Shown here: positions 16,332 to 25,351 of the stretch, piece by piece
Layout: every line of letters starts with the position of its first letter
Position numbering within the stretch: the stretch's first letter is position 1
Notes under the pieces: generated by a model
What the model saw: only the letters and a program-made list of their open reading frames with translations
Told to the model about the DNA's origin: nothing
Databases searched by the model: none
Assembly: GCF_043575855.1 (NCBI RefSeq)
Contig: NZ_CP144375.1
Coordinates: 5,208,001 to 5,272,000 of the forward strand
DNA length: 64,000 nt
From: Kutzneria buriramensis
GTDB taxonomy: Bacteria > Actinomycetota > Actinomycetes > Mycobacteriales > Pseudonocardiaceae
Reading direction: 5' to 3'
Translations under genes and position numbers: made by a program

Positions 16332-17050
16332 CCGAGGGCGCGGTCGAGAAGGCCCTCGCGGTGCTGGCGGCGCTCGCCGAGCACGGCCGGATCAGCGAGC
16401 TGGCGCGGGTGACGGGCTTTCCGAAGTCGACCGTGCACCGGCTGCTGCGCACCCTGGTGGACACCGGCTTCGCGGTGAACACCGCCGACGGCGACTACCG
16501 GATCGGCCCGAAGGTGCTGGTGCTGGCCGGAAACGTGTTGCAGCCGGTGGATTCCGTCGAGCGGGCGCGCCCGGTGCTGGAGGCCCTCCAGGCCCGCACC
16601 GGGTGCGCCGTGCACTTCGCCATGCTGCTCGGCGACGAGCTGGTGTACGTGGACAAGGTGGAGGGCGGCAAGCCGTACCGGATGGCGTCCCGCATCGGCG
16701 GCCGACTTCTGTTGCACTGCACGGCGATCGGCAAGGCGGTGCTGTCCACGAGGGACATGAACGGGATGGAGCTGGTGGCCCGCACGCCCGGCACGATCAC
16801 CGATCCGGTGCGACTGCGGGCCCAGCTGGACCGGGTCCGCAGCTGCGGGTTCGCCTTGGACGAGCAGGAGAACGAGCCGGGGGTGCGCTGCGTCGGCGCG
16901 GCCGTCCGCAACCACAACGGGACCGTGGTGGGCGGGCTGAGCGTGTCGACGCTGGCGCTGGAGCACACGTTGCCGGAGCTGATCGCGCTGGGGCCGCGGG
17001 TGGTGGCTGCCGCGCGCGAGGTCTCGCGGGCGCTGGGCCACACGCATTAG
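16316..17050 (+). CDS. IclR-family transcriptional regulator
   Basis: A 244-residue regulator: winged-helix N-terminus (ISELARVTGFPKSTVHRLLR) and C-terminal ligand-binding domain with the family patterns GGRLLLHCTAIGKAVL and CVGAAVRNHNG. Encoded directly after kduI-kduD, it is probably an autoregulated sensor of a uronate intermediate acting on the palindrome at 14648-14664. The start is ambiguous: GTG at 16316 (used here, 16-bp overlap with kduD) or TTG at 16328 (TTGA overlap). Confidence 0.93.
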   Translation: MAVALTEGAVEKALAVLAALAEHGRISELARVTGFPKSTVHRLLRTLVDTGFAVNTADGDYRIGPKVLVLAGNVLQPVDSVERARPVLEALQARTGCAVHFAMLLGDELVYVDKVEGGKPYRMASRIGGRLLLHCTAIGKAVLSTRDMNGMELVARTPGTITDPVRLRAQLDRVRSCGFALDEQENEPGVRCVGAAVRNHNGTVVGGLSVSTLALEHTLPELIALGPRVVAAAREVSRALGHTH

Positions 17051-17059
17051 CCTCGACGG

Positions 17060-18154
17060 ATGGCAGTCCACAAGCTGTCCCGGACGGATGCGCGGCGCAT
17101 CGCGGTGCGCGCGCAGCTGCTGGGCAAGGCCCGGCCGACCGACCTGCACGACGTCGTGCGCGGCTTGACGTTGTTGCAGGTCGACGCCACCGCGGCGGTC
17201 GCGCCGAGTGCGGATCTGGTGGCGTGGAGCCGGCTCGGCTCCGCCTACTCCCCCACGGAGCTGACCGAGGCGTTGGCCAAGCGGTCCCTGGTCGATCTGC
17301 GCCAAATGGTCCGGCCGGCCGAGGACATCGCCTTGTACCGGGCGGAAATGGACGCATGGCCGGGCGGCGACGACGCCCCCGGCTACCGCCGGTACCAGCA
17401 CAAGTGGCTGCACACCAACGAGATGTGCCGGCAGAGCATCCTCAACCGGCTCGACGCCGAGGGGCCGCTACCGGCACGCGCGTTCGAGGACACGTGCGTG
17501 GAGCCGTGGAAGTCCAGTGGCTGGACCAACAACCGGAACGTCGTGCAGATGCTGGAGTTCATGCTGCTGGCCGGCGAGGTCGCGGTGGCCGGCAACGACA
17601 GCGGCCGGCTGTGGGACCTCGCCGAACGCGTCTATCCCGACCAGCCGGCCGTGCCGCTGGCGGAGGCGCTTCGGACGCGCAACGAGCGGCGGTTGCAGTC
17701 GCTCGGCATCGCCCGGGCCAAGGGCCCGGGGTGTCCGGTCGAGCCGATCGACGTGGGCGAGGTCGGGGAGCCGGCGATCGTCGAGGGCGTCCGCGGGCAG
17801 TGGCGGGTCGACCCGGCGCAGCTCGGGCAGCGCTTCGCCGGCCGGACGGCGCTGCTGTCGCCGCTGGACCGGCTGGTCTACGACCGCAAGCGCATGGTCG
17901 AGATCTTCCAGTTCGACTACCAGCTCGAGATGTACAAGCCGGCCGCCAAGCGGCGCTGGGGCTACTACGCGCTGCCGATCCTGCACGGCGACGAGCTTGT
18001 GGGGAAGGTCGACGCCGCGGCGGATCGGAAGGCCGGAGTGCTGACGGTCAACGCGGTCCACGAGGACGAGCCGTTCACCACGGCGATCACGGCGGCGGTG
18101 TGGCGGGAGATCAGGGACCTGGCGAAGTGGTTGGAGCTCGAGCTGGCTGCCTGA
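17060..18154 (+). CDS. Winged-helix DNA glycosylase, AlkX/YcaQ type (HTH_42)
   Basis: A 364-residue protein of the AlkZ/YcaQ superfamily. The catalytic loop reads LTLLQVDATAAV, the Gln40-x-Asp42 motif of the AlkX (YcaQ) branch rather than QxQ of AlkZ, followed by WSRLG. The C-terminal part has LLSPLDRLVYDRKRM and RWGYYALPILHGD, typical of the family. AlkX members remove alkylated purines and unhook interstrand crosslinks. It starts 9 bp after iclR and may share its transcript, although a functional link is not obvious. Confidence 0.88.
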   Translation: MAVHKLSRTDARRIAVRAQLLGKARPTDLHDVVRGLTLLQVDATAAVAPSADLVAWSRLGSAYSPTELTEALAKRSLVDLRQMVRPAEDIALYRAEMDAWPGGDDAPGYRRYQHKWLHTNEMCRQSILNRLDAEGPLPARAFEDTCVEPWKSSGWTNNRNVVQMLEFMLLAGEVAVAGNDSGRLWDLAERVYPDQPAVPLAEALRTRNERRLQSLGIARAKGPGCPVEPIDVGEVGEPAIVEGVRGQWRVDPAQLGQRFAGRTALLSPLDRLVYDRKRMVEIFQFDYQLEMYKPAAKRRWGYYALPILHGDELVGKVDAAADRKAGVLTVNAVHEDEPFTTAITAAVWREIRDLAKWLELELAA

Positions 18155-18200
18155 GACGCACATTCGGTGTGCCTGAGAGCGCGACTCGCGGGGGTTGGGT

Positions 18201-18608
18201 TTAGTCGAGCAGCTGGGTCAGTTCGTTCAGGAGTGCCAGCACGCGATCCGCCTTGTCCTCACCCACGGCCTTGGCGATTGCCTCGTCCGCCGGCCGCCCG
18301 GCCCGCCGCATGATCGCCTGGTGGGCGATCTCCGCCAGCGTCAGCCGGGTGCGGCGGCGGTCCTCCGGGTCGGGCGAAGCGATGATCAGGCCCCGCTCGC
18401 GCAGCCGGGACACCGAGGTGGACACGTGGCTCTGGGCGAAGCCGGTGCGGGCCTGGATCTCCGTCACCACGCTGCCGGGGTGTTTGAGCACGTCCTCGAG
18501 CACGGCGATCTCGCCGGGCGTCAGCACGGTGTCGCCGGCGTCGGTGGTGACCTGCCGGGCCAGGTCGATGAGCCGCTTGCCCAGCCGGTGCAGCTGCACC
18601 CCGTCCAT
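18201..18608 (-). CDS. MarR-family transcriptional regulator
   Basis: A 135-residue winged-helix protein: recognition region IQARTGFAQSHVSTSVSRL and wing ASPDPEDRRRTRLTL with the conserved DxR. It is divergent from a methyltransferase gene across a 53-bp gap holding an inverted repeat, so it most likely represses itself and that gene. Confidence 0.9.
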   Translation of the reverse strand: MDGVQLHRLGKRLIDLARQVTTDAGDTVLTPGEIAVLEDVLKHPGSVVTEIQARTGFAQSHVSTSVSRLRERGLIIASPDPEDRRRTRLTLAEIAHQAIMRRAGRPADEAIAKAVGEDKADRVLALLNELTQLLD

Positions 18609-18619
18609 GGCGGAGAAAG

Positions 18620-18651
18620 TACATCATTGGCGATTCATCGGTAGCGATGTA
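18620..18651. promoter_or_regulatory. Candidate MarR operator in divergent gap
   Basis: Outer arms TACATC (18620-18625) and GATGTA (18646-18651) and an inner CGAT-TC-ATCG form nested inverted repeats. They fill most of the space between the two start codons and would overlap both promoters. Confidence 0.5.
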
Positions 18652-18661
18652 ATCTGCGGGC

Positions 18662-19447
18662 ATGGACGAGGTGAGCACGACGGCGCTGGGCGTGGCCCGG
18701 GTGCGGGCGGCGGAGAGCGAGCGGGGAGACGCGCTGTTCGACGACCCATGGGCGGCGAAGTTCTGCGCGGCGGCGCCGGACCGGGTGCCGGGCGGCGAGC
18801 GGACGCCGCTGTCGCTGGCGTTCGCGTTCCACGCGATCATCCGCACCCGGTTCTACGACGACTACCTGCTCGGATCGGGCTGCCGGCAGGTCGTGCTGCT
18901 GGCCGCCGGCCTGGACAGCCGCGCCTTCCGGCTGGGCTGGCCGGCCGGCACCGACCTCTACGAGGTGGACCTGCCGAAGGTGTTGGCCTTCAAGCAAACT
19001 GTGCTCGCCGACGCCGAACCCCGTTGCCGCCGAACGGTTGTGGCGGCCGATCTCCGTGACGACTGGGCCAAGGCCCTGCGGGACAGCGGCTTCCGACCGG
19101 ACGAGCCGACCGCGTGGCTGGTCGAGGGTCTGCTGATCTACCTCACGCCTGAGGACGCCGACCGCCTGCTGTCGACGGTCACGGCGTTGTCAGCCGAAGG
19201 CAGCCGGATCGCGTTCGAGCGCGGCGACCGGTCCTACCAGGACCAGGCGATGAACTCCCCTTCCATGCAACGGTATTCGGCGCTCTGGAAGGGTGGTCTC
19301 GGCCGGCCGGCGAGCGAGTGGCTGGCCGAACATGGTTGGCAGCCAACGGAACACGCCCTCGGGCCGGTCGCCGAGGGCTACGGTCGGCCGATCCGCAAGG
19401 AGACCAGCAGCGGCTTCGTCACCGCTAGCCGCGGTGCATCGACGTGA
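18662..19447 (+). CDS. SAM-dependent methyltransferase, leucine-carboxyl-methyltransferase family
   Basis: A 261-residue member of the PPM1/LCM-like group common in actinomycetes. Visible signatures are an N-terminal ARVRAAESER, the SAM-binding motif VVLLAAGLDSRAFRL, the acidic YEVDLPKVLAFK and the conserved WLVEGLLIYLTPE. The substrate is unknown. It is divergent from a MarR gene and its last 23 bp overlap the 3' end of convergent holB. Confidence 0.9.
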   Translation: MDEVSTTALGVARVRAAESERGDALFDDPWAAKFCAAAPDRVPGGERTPLSLAFAFHAIIRTRFYDDYLLGSGCRQVVLLAAGLDSRAFRLGWPAGTDLYEVDLPKVLAFKQTVLADAEPRCRRTVVAADLRDDWAKALRDSGFRPDEPTAWLVEGLLIYLTPEDADRLLSTVTALSAEGSRIAFERGDRSYQDQAMNSPSMQRYSALWKGGLGRPASEWLAEHGWQPTEHALGPVAEGYGRPIRKETSSGFVTASRGAST

Positions 19448-20621
19448 TCATCGCCTCGATGGCGAAGCGCGGCTTCACGTTCTGCTGCAACGCATCCCGG
19501 CACGCCAGCACGGCCTCCAGCCGGCGCAGCGTGGACTCGGACGTCCACATCGAGGCGGCGTTGGCGACGTCGTTGGCGCGGTCGGGATGGGTCAGCGGCA
19601 CCTCCGCCCGCGCCTTCGTCACCAGCACGTCCCGGTAGAAGCCCATCAGGTCGACCAGCGCCAGGTCCAGCGAGTCGCGCTGGGTCCGCGTCGCCCGCGA
19701 CTTCTGCCGCTTCTCCAGCTCCTTCAACGCGCCGGCCGCGCCACGGGTCGCCGAGGCGGTGCCCTTGCCGGTGCCGCCCGCGCCCATGGCGGTCTTCAGC
19801 GCCTCGGTCTCGGCGGCGTTGCGATCCTCATTGGCGGCGACGGCGTCCTGCTCGGCCGCCTTCACCAACGCGTCCGCGCTGCTGAAGATGTCGCCGAAAC
19901 GCCGCAGCCCCAACGGAATCGCCAGCACCGACTCACGCCGCTGCCGGGCGTCCGGGTCCGTCGCCAGCCGGCTGGCCCGGCCGATGTGGCCGCCGCAGAC
20001 CGACGCCGCCCACTGCGCGGTCGCCGGCTCGATGCCGTCACGGTGCTCCAGCACCTCGGCGATGGCCGCCGCCGAGGGCGTGCGCAGGCCGACGTTGCGG
20101 CACCTCGACCGGATCGTCACGGAGATGTCGTCCGGGTGGTCGGACGGCGCGCAGAGCAGGAACACGGTCCGGTCCGGCGGCTCCTCGACCGCCTTGAGCA
20201 GCGCGTTCGCCGCGCCCTCGGTCAACCGGTCAGCGTCCTCGATGATCACGACCTGCCAGCGCCCGGTGGTCGGCCGCTTCGCGGAGACCTGGACCAGCGC
20301 CCGCATCTCGGCGACGGAGATGGACAGCCCCTCGGGCACCACCAGCCGCACGTCGGCGTGCGTGCCGTGCATGGTCGTGCGGCAGGCCTGGCACTGACCG
20401 CAGCCGCGTGGGCCGGCCGGGGCCTCGCACTGCAACGCGGCGGCGAAGGCGCGCGCGGCGGTGGACCGGCCGGAGCCGGGCGGGCCCGTGAACAGCCACG
20501 CGTGGGTCATCGCGCCCGGCGTCGTGGGCCGGCCCGCGACCAGGTCGGCCGCGGCCTCGGCAGCCGTGCCGAGCACCTCGACCGCGTGGGGCTGGCCGAC
20601 GACGTCGGCCCACACCGTCAT
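19425..20621 (-). CDS. holB: DNA polymerase III delta' subunit (clamp loader)
   Basis: A 398-residue AAA+ protein of the clamp loader. Walker A GPPGSGRST, a zinc-binding CGQCQAC module, Walker B VVIIEDADRL and the SRC motif IRSRCR are all present. It works with tau/gamma and delta to load the beta clamp. The Walker A ends GRST rather than GKT, so ATP binding is probably lost, as in most delta' proteins. The ATG overlaps the stop of the upstream MFS gene (ATGA). Confidence 0.95.
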   Translation of the reverse strand: MTVWADVVGQPHAVEVLGTAAEAAADLVAGRPTTPGAMTHAWLFTGPPGSGRSTAARAFAAALQCEAPAGPRGCGQCQACRTTMHGTHADVRLVVPEGLSISVAEMRALVQVSAKRPTTGRWQVVIIEDADRLTEGAANALLKAVEEPPDRTVFLLCAPSDHPDDISVTIRSRCRNVGLRTPSAAAIAEVLEHRDGIEPATAQWAASVCGGHIGRASRLATDPDARQRRESVLAIPLGLRRFGDIFSSADALVKAAEQDAVAANEDRNAAETEALKTAMGAGGTGKGTASATRGAAGALKELEKRQKSRATRTQRDSLDLALVDLMGFYRDVLVTKARAEVPLTHPDRANDVANAASMWTSESTLRRLEAVLACRDALQQNVKPRFAIEAMITSMHRG

Positions 20622-21832
20622 GCCTGCACCTTCTCGGTCACCTCGTCATGATGCCGCGCGGCCAACTGCCGATGCGCGAAGACCCCGGCCAAGGCCGCGA
20701 TCACGGCCGCCACCAGCAGCGCCGGCCGGATGCCGATCAGGTCGACCATCGCCGGCGCGATCGTGGTGGCGGCAAACAGCACCACCTTGACCAGCGCCTG
20801 CACGAACGCGTTGACGCGGCCACGGACCTCGTCCGGCACCTGCGCCCCGATCAGCGTCAGGCCCGTCACGAACGCGACGCCGGCGCAGGCCCCGACCAGG
20901 CCGACGGCGGCCAGCGCGAACCACAGGTGTGGGGCCGCCGCGACGGCCACGAGCAGCCCGCCGGCGGCGACGATCGCCACGCCGAACGGCAGCCGCAGCC
21001 GGGGCGTGCCGACCACGCCGATCACCAGGCCGATGAACATCGCGATCACCAGCGTGCCGAACGCCGCCTCGCCGCCGCGCAGCGCGTTGGCGTACGGGCG
21101 GGCGATAGCGATCACCGTGCCGCCCGCGGTCAGCGCCCCGACGATGCCGATCACCAGGCCCCGCACCAGCCGGCTGCCGCGCACGTAGCGCAGGCCGTCG
21201 CGGGCCATGCCGGGCTCGCCGACCGCCGGCGCGACCCACCGGCCGGACGCCTCCGGCAGCCGGGTCGCGATCACCAGCGCCGAGCTCAGGTAGAGCAGCC
21301 CGTTGATCACGACGATGACGTGCACGTCCGAGTTCGGGGCCACCGCCGTGATCACCGAGTACAGGCCGGCGCCGGTCAGTAAAGCCAGCCCGTACGTGGT
21401 GACGAGCGTCAGCTGGCTGGCCGTCTGCACCTGGCCCGGGCGGTGCAGCAGGGTCGGCAGCGCCGAGTCCTTGGCCGGGATCCAGAGCATCGAACAACAG
21501 CCGACGAGGAAGTTCGCGGCGAGCAGCCACCACGTCGTGCCGATGACTGCGATGGACAGGAACAGCCCGCAGCGGACCAGGTCGGTGGCGATCATGACCT
21601 TGCGGCGGTCGAAGCGGTCGGCCAGGTGCCCGGCCACCGGGGCCAGCAACAGCCCGGGCAGCAGCTGAGTGGCGACGACCCCGCTCAGCGCGAATTCACT
21701 CGATCCGGTGAGCTTGGCCAGCAGCGAGGACAGGCCCAGAAGCGACAGCCAGTCACCGACGCAGCAGAGGTACGCGGACGTCCAGAGCCGGCGGAACGCC
21801 GGGATGCCCATCACCTCGGCGATACGCCTCAT
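20618..21832 (-). CDS. MFS membrane protein of the topA-holB block
   Basis: A 404-residue MFS protein with 12 predicted helices. Motif A is present as GHLADRFDRRK and a helix-10/11 loop reads GAQVPDEVRGRVNAF. It is coupled by 4-bp overlaps to both neighbours. From memory, Streptomyces has at this position a long protein fusing an MFS half to thymidylate kinase. Here only the membrane half remains and no kinase domain follows. The transport substrate is unknown. Confidence 0.88.
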   Translation of the reverse strand: MRRIAEVMGIPAFRRLWTSAYLCCVGDWLSLLGLSSLLAKLTGSSEFALSGVVATQLLPGLLLAPVAGHLADRFDRRKVMIATDLVRCGLFLSIAVIGTTWWLLAANFLVGCCSMLWIPAKDSALPTLLHRPGQVQTASQLTLVTTYGLALLTGAGLYSVITAVAPNSDVHVIVVINGLLYLSSALVIATRLPEASGRWVAPAVGEPGMARDGLRYVRGSRLVRGLVIGIVGALTAGGTVIAIARPYANALRGGEAAFGTLVIAMFIGLVIGVVGTPRLRLPFGVAIVAAGGLLVAVAAAPHLWFALAAVGLVGACAGVAFVTGLTLIGAQVPDEVRGRVNAFVQALVKVVLFAATTIAPAMVDLIGIRPALLVAAVIAALAGVFAHRQLAARHHDEVTEKVQA

Positions 21833-22266
21833 CGCTGGGTGCCCACCGCCACGAACACGAACGCCAGCACGATGAAGACGAACACCAGCACCACCGCGCA
21901 GCCGACGCAGCCGGCCGCGTTGTTCTTGCGCTGGACCTGCTGCGCGCCGGGCGCGGGCGGCAGGCCACCCGCGGCCGGCAGGCCGATCGTCGGGGCCGAC
22001 CGCCTGTACTGGAGGCCCGGGGCGGGCGGCAGCGGCGCCGGCGGCGCGGGCTTGGCGGCCCGGCGGGCGCGATCCCGGGCCAGCTCACGCTGGGCGGCGG
22101 CGCGCACCTGCTCGGGGTCGACGGCCACCAGCGGCGCGGGCGGCGGCACGACGGTGTCGGGCGCATCCGGCAAGGACGCCCCGGGCACGATGCCGCTCAG
22201 CGCATCCGGATACACCGGCAGCGGCGGCAACGCCTGGGTGCCGTCGAGCCCGAACTCGCCTGCCAT
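21829..22266 (-). CDS. Proline/alanine-rich tail-anchored membrane protein
   Basis: A 145-residue protein. The first 110 residues are Pro/Ala-rich and probably disordered, with a basic helical patch (QRELARDRARRAAK). A single C-terminal transmembrane helix (about 117-141, GCVGCAVVLVFVFIVLAFVF) anchors it. It overlaps the MFS gene by 4 bp and belongs to the holB operon. No family is recognised. Confidence 0.75.
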   Translation of the reverse strand: MAGEFGLDGTQALPPLPVYPDALSGIVPGASLPDAPDTVVPPPAPLVAVDPEQVRAAAQRELARDRARRAAKPAPPAPLPPAPGLQYRRSAPTIGLPAAGGLPPAPGAQQVQRKNNAAGCVGCAVVLVFVFIVLAFVFVAVGTQR

Positions 22267-22285
22267 GGCTCAAGCGTAACCGCGG

Positions 22286-22319
22286 CGTGTGCGCCACGAG
22301 TCGACTCGTGGCGCACACG
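22286..22319. terminator. Hairpin terminator after topA
   Basis: A perfect 34-bp palindrome centred on GTCGAC (arms CGTGTGCGCCACGAGTC) lies seven bases beyond the topA stop codon and just upstream of the next leftward gene. Confidence 0.85.
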
Positions 22320-22325
22320 TGCGGG

Positions 22326-25139
22326 TCAGCTCTTGGCCTTGGCCGGGGCTTTCTTCGCGGCCGGCTTCTTGGCCGCCGCGGTCTTCTTCTCGGCCGCCGG
22401 CTTCTTCTCCGCCGCCGGCTTGCGGGTGGTCGTCCGCTTGGGGGCCGGGCCCTTGGCCCGCTTCTCCGCCAGCAACTCGGCCGCCCGCTCGTCGGTCAGC
22501 TCCTCGACGCTGTCGCTCTTGCGCAGCGACGCGTTGTACTCGCCGTCGGTCACGTACGGGCCGAACCGGCCGTCCTTGACCACCATCGGCTTGCCGGACA
22601 CCGGGTCGTTGCCCAGCTCCTTGAGCGGCGGCGCGGAGGCGGCCGACTGCCGGCCGCGCTTCTTCGGCTCGGCGTAGATCTTCAGCGCCTCGTCCAGCGT
22701 GACGGTGAACAGCTGCGCCTCGGTGGCCAGCGACCGCGAGTCCGTGCCCTTCTTCAGGTACGGGCCGTAGCGGCCGTTCTGCGCGGTGATCTCCGCGCCG
22801 GTCTCCGGGTCCTTGCCCACCATGCGCGGCAGCGAGAGCAGCTTGAGCGCGTCGTCCAGGGTCACCGTGTCCAGCGACATGTCCTTGAACAGCGAGCCCG
22901 TACGCGGCTTGGGGGCGGTCTTCTTGTTGCCGTTCGCGCCCTCCGCCGGCTCCGGCAGCACCTCGGTGACGTACGGCCCGAACCGGCCGTCCTTGGCCAC
23001 GATCTCGTGCCCGGTCACCGGGTCGTTGCCCAGCGAGCGGCCCTCCATCGGGGTGGCGAACAGCTTCTCCGCCACCTCCGGGGTCAGCTCGTCCGGCGGC
23101 ATGCCGTCCTGGAGGTTGGCGCGCTGCGACTCACCGTCGACCTCGCGCTCCAGGTACGGCCCGAAGCGACCCACCCGCACGACGACGGTGTGGCCGTCGG
23201 CGTCGGTGAACATCGGGATGGAGTTGACCTGCCGCGGGTCGATGCCCTCGACGCTGGCGTCGATCAGCTTCTTCAGGCCGCCACCGCGGCCGACGGAGCC
23301 GTCCGGGCCGATGTCGCCGCCGAAGTAGAAGCCGGTCAGCCAGCTGGTGCGGTGCTGGTCGCCGGCGGCGATCCGCTCCAGCTCGTCCTCCATGGCGGCG
23401 GTGAAGTCGTAGTCCACCAGCCGCTCGAAGTGCTGCTCGAGCAGGCCCACCACGGCGAACGCGACCCAGGACGGGATCAGCGCCGAGCCGCGCTTCCACA
23501 CGTAGCCGCGGTCCTGGATGGTCTTGATGATCGTCGCGTACGTGGAGGGCCGGCCGATGCCCAGCTCCTCCATGGTCTTGATCAGGCTCGCGTCGGTGTA
23601 GCGCGGCGGCGGGCTGGTGGTGTGCCCGTCGGCGGTCAGCTCGACCGCGGTCACCTCCTGGTCCTTGACCAGGTTCGGCAGCCGGCGCTCGGCGTCGTCG
23701 GCCTCGCCGCCGGCCTCGGAGTCGATCGCCTCCACGTAGGCCTTGAGGAAGCCGGCGAAGGTGATCGTGCGGCCGGAGGCGGCGAAGGTGCAGACCTCGC
23801 CGGTGCCGGCGGTGCCGGCGATGCGCACGCTCATCGTGGTGCCGCGGGCGTCGTTCATCTGCGACGCGATGGTCCGCTGCCAGATCAGCTCGTACAGGCG
23901 GAACTCGTCGGCGGCCAGCTCGTTGGCCACCTCGCCGGGGGTGCGGAACACCTCGCCGGCGGGCCGGATGGCCTCGTGGGCCTCCTGCGCGTTCTTGACC
24001 TTGCGGGTGTACTGGCGCGGCTTGTCCGAGACGTACTGGGCCCCGTAGAGCTGCGTGGCCTGGGCCCGCGCGGCCGCGACCGCCGACTCCGACAGCGTGG
24101 TCGAGTCGGTACGCATGTAGGTGATGTAGCCGTTCTCGTACAGCCGCTGGGCCGTGCTCATCGTCCGGTCGGCGGTGAAGCGCAGCTTGCGGCTGGCCTC
24201 CTGCTGCAACGTGGACGTCATGAACGGCGCATAGGGTCGCCGCGTGTACGGCTTCTCCTCGACCGAGGTGACCTTGAGGGTGGCGTTGGCCAGCCCGTCG
24301 GCCAGCCGCCGGGCCTCGGCTTCGGTGAGCACCCGGACCTCGCCGGAGCCCTTCATCTTGCCGTCGGGGCCGAAGTCGCGGCCGGTGGCCAGCCGCGCGC
24401 CGTCCACCTGCACCATCCGGGCGGCGAACTGGCGGGGGTCGGCGTCCGCGCCGGCGTCGAGCTGCGCGCCGATGTCCCAGTACGAGGCGGTGACGAAGCG
24501 CATGCGCTCCCGCTCCCGCTGCACCACGATCCGGGTCGCCACGGACTGCACGCGGCCCGCCGAGAGCTTCGGCATGACCTTCTTCCACAGCACGGGCGAG
24601 ACCTCGTAGCCGTAGAGGCGGTCCAGGATGCGGCGGGTCTCGTAGGCCTCGACCAGGTCGGTGTCCAGGTCGCGGGGGTTGGCGGCGGCGGCCAGGATGG
24701 CCGGCTCGGTGATCTCGTGGAAGACCATCCGGCGGACCGGCACCTTGGGCTTGAGCGTCTCCAGCAGGTGCCACGCGATGGCCTCGCCCTCGCGGTCACC
24801 GTCTGTCGCGAGGTAGAGCTCGTCGACGTCCTTGAGCTTCTCCTTCAGCTCGGTGACGGTCGACTTCTTGTCCGGGGTGACGATGTAGACCGGCTCGAAG
24901 CCGTGCTCGATGTCCACGGCGAGGTTGGCCCACGGCTCGCCCTTGTACTTGGCCGGGATCTCCGCGGCCTTGCGCGGCAGGTCCCGGATGTGGCCCTTCG
25001 ACGACTCCACGACGAAGTTGCGGCCCAGGTAGGAGGCGATTTTACGGGCCTTGGCAGGCGACTCGACGATCACCAACCGGCGGTGGCCGGACCCGTTCGT
25101 CCCGGCACCACTCTTGTTCGCCTTTGTCGATCCAGCCAC
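22326..25139 (-). CDS. topA: DNA topoisomerase I
   Basis: A 937-residue type IA topoisomerase. The N-terminal TOPRIM domain begins LVIVESPAKARKIASYLG, and the catalytic Tyr341 lies in YITYMRTDST. Instead of zinc fingers the C-terminal third carries repeats of the form GNDPVTGxE...DGRFGPYV, as in mycobacterial TopA. It ends in a Lys/Ala tail (KKPAAEKKTAAAKKPAAKK), a DNA-binding feature of actinobacterial TopA that increases processivity. GTG start. It relaxes negative supercoils behind polymerases. Confidence 0.98.
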   Translation of the reverse strand: MAGSTKANKSGAGTNGSGHRRLVIVESPAKARKIASYLGRNFVVESSKGHIRDLPRKAAEIPAKYKGEPWANLAVDIEHGFEPVYIVTPDKKSTVTELKEKLKDVDELYLATDGDREGEAIAWHLLETLKPKVPVRRMVFHEITEPAILAAAANPRDLDTDLVEAYETRRILDRLYGYEVSPVLWKKVMPKLSAGRVQSVATRIVVQRERERMRFVTASYWDIGAQLDAGADADPRQFAARMVQVDGARLATGRDFGPDGKMKGSGEVRVLTEAEARRLADGLANATLKVTSVEEKPYTRRPYAPFMTSTLQQEASRKLRFTADRTMSTAQRLYENGYITYMRTDSTTLSESAVAAARAQATQLYGAQYVSDKPRQYTRKVKNAQEAHEAIRPAGEVFRTPGEVANELAADEFRLYELIWQRTIASQMNDARGTTMSVRIAGTAGTGEVCTFAASGRTITFAGFLKAYVEAIDSEAGGEADDAERRLPNLVKDQEVTAVELTADGHTTSPPPRYTDASLIKTMEELGIGRPSTYATIIKTIQDRGYVWKRGSALIPSWVAFAVVGLLEQHFERLVDYDFTAAMEDELERIAAGDQHRTSWLTGFYFGGDIGPDGSVGRGGGLKKLIDASVEGIDPRQVNSIPMFTDADGHTVVVRVGRFGPYLEREVDGESQRANLQDGMPPDELTPEVAEKLFATPMEGRSLGNDPVTGHEIVAKDGRFGPYVTEVLPEPAEGANGNKKTAPKPRTGSLFKDMSLDTVTLDDALKLLSLPRMVGKDPETGAEITAQNGRYGPYLKKGTDSRSLATEAQLFTVTLDEALKIYAEPKKRGRQSAASAPPLKELGNDPVSGKPMVVKDGRFGPYVTDGEYNASLRKSDSVEELTDERAAELLAEKRAKGPAPKRTTTRKPAAEKKPAAEKKTAAAKKPAAKKAPAKAKS

Positions 25140-25300
25140 GCCGTCCCGCTCTCTTGTCTACCTGTGTCCCCAGCCCGCCACTATGCACCGTCGGGCGCCG
25201 TTGTCAGGCAGGGCCGTGACGGACAGAGTGACATAACACAGCGCCGGCACCCATCGGGAGTAGCGTCCGACACCTTGTTGGAGGACAAACCCTGCCGAAA

Positions 25301-25336
25301 CGGCCCGTTCCGGAGGATACCCTCCGAAACGGGCCG
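25301..25336 (-). terminator. Terminator of hppA
   Basis: A 16-bp stem with the loop ATAC. Its single imperfect pair becomes a G-U wobble only in the leftward transcript, which fits termination of hppA, 15 bp upstream. Confidence 0.8.
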
Positions 25337-25351
25337 TGCCGGTTCCGTATA

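Noticed and set aside
22326..22440. Lys/Ala repeats at the topA end as a frameshift or low-complexity artefact
   Set aside because: A Lys/Ala-rich C-terminal tail is a known feature of actinobacterial topoisomerase I, and the frame is intact to its stop codon.
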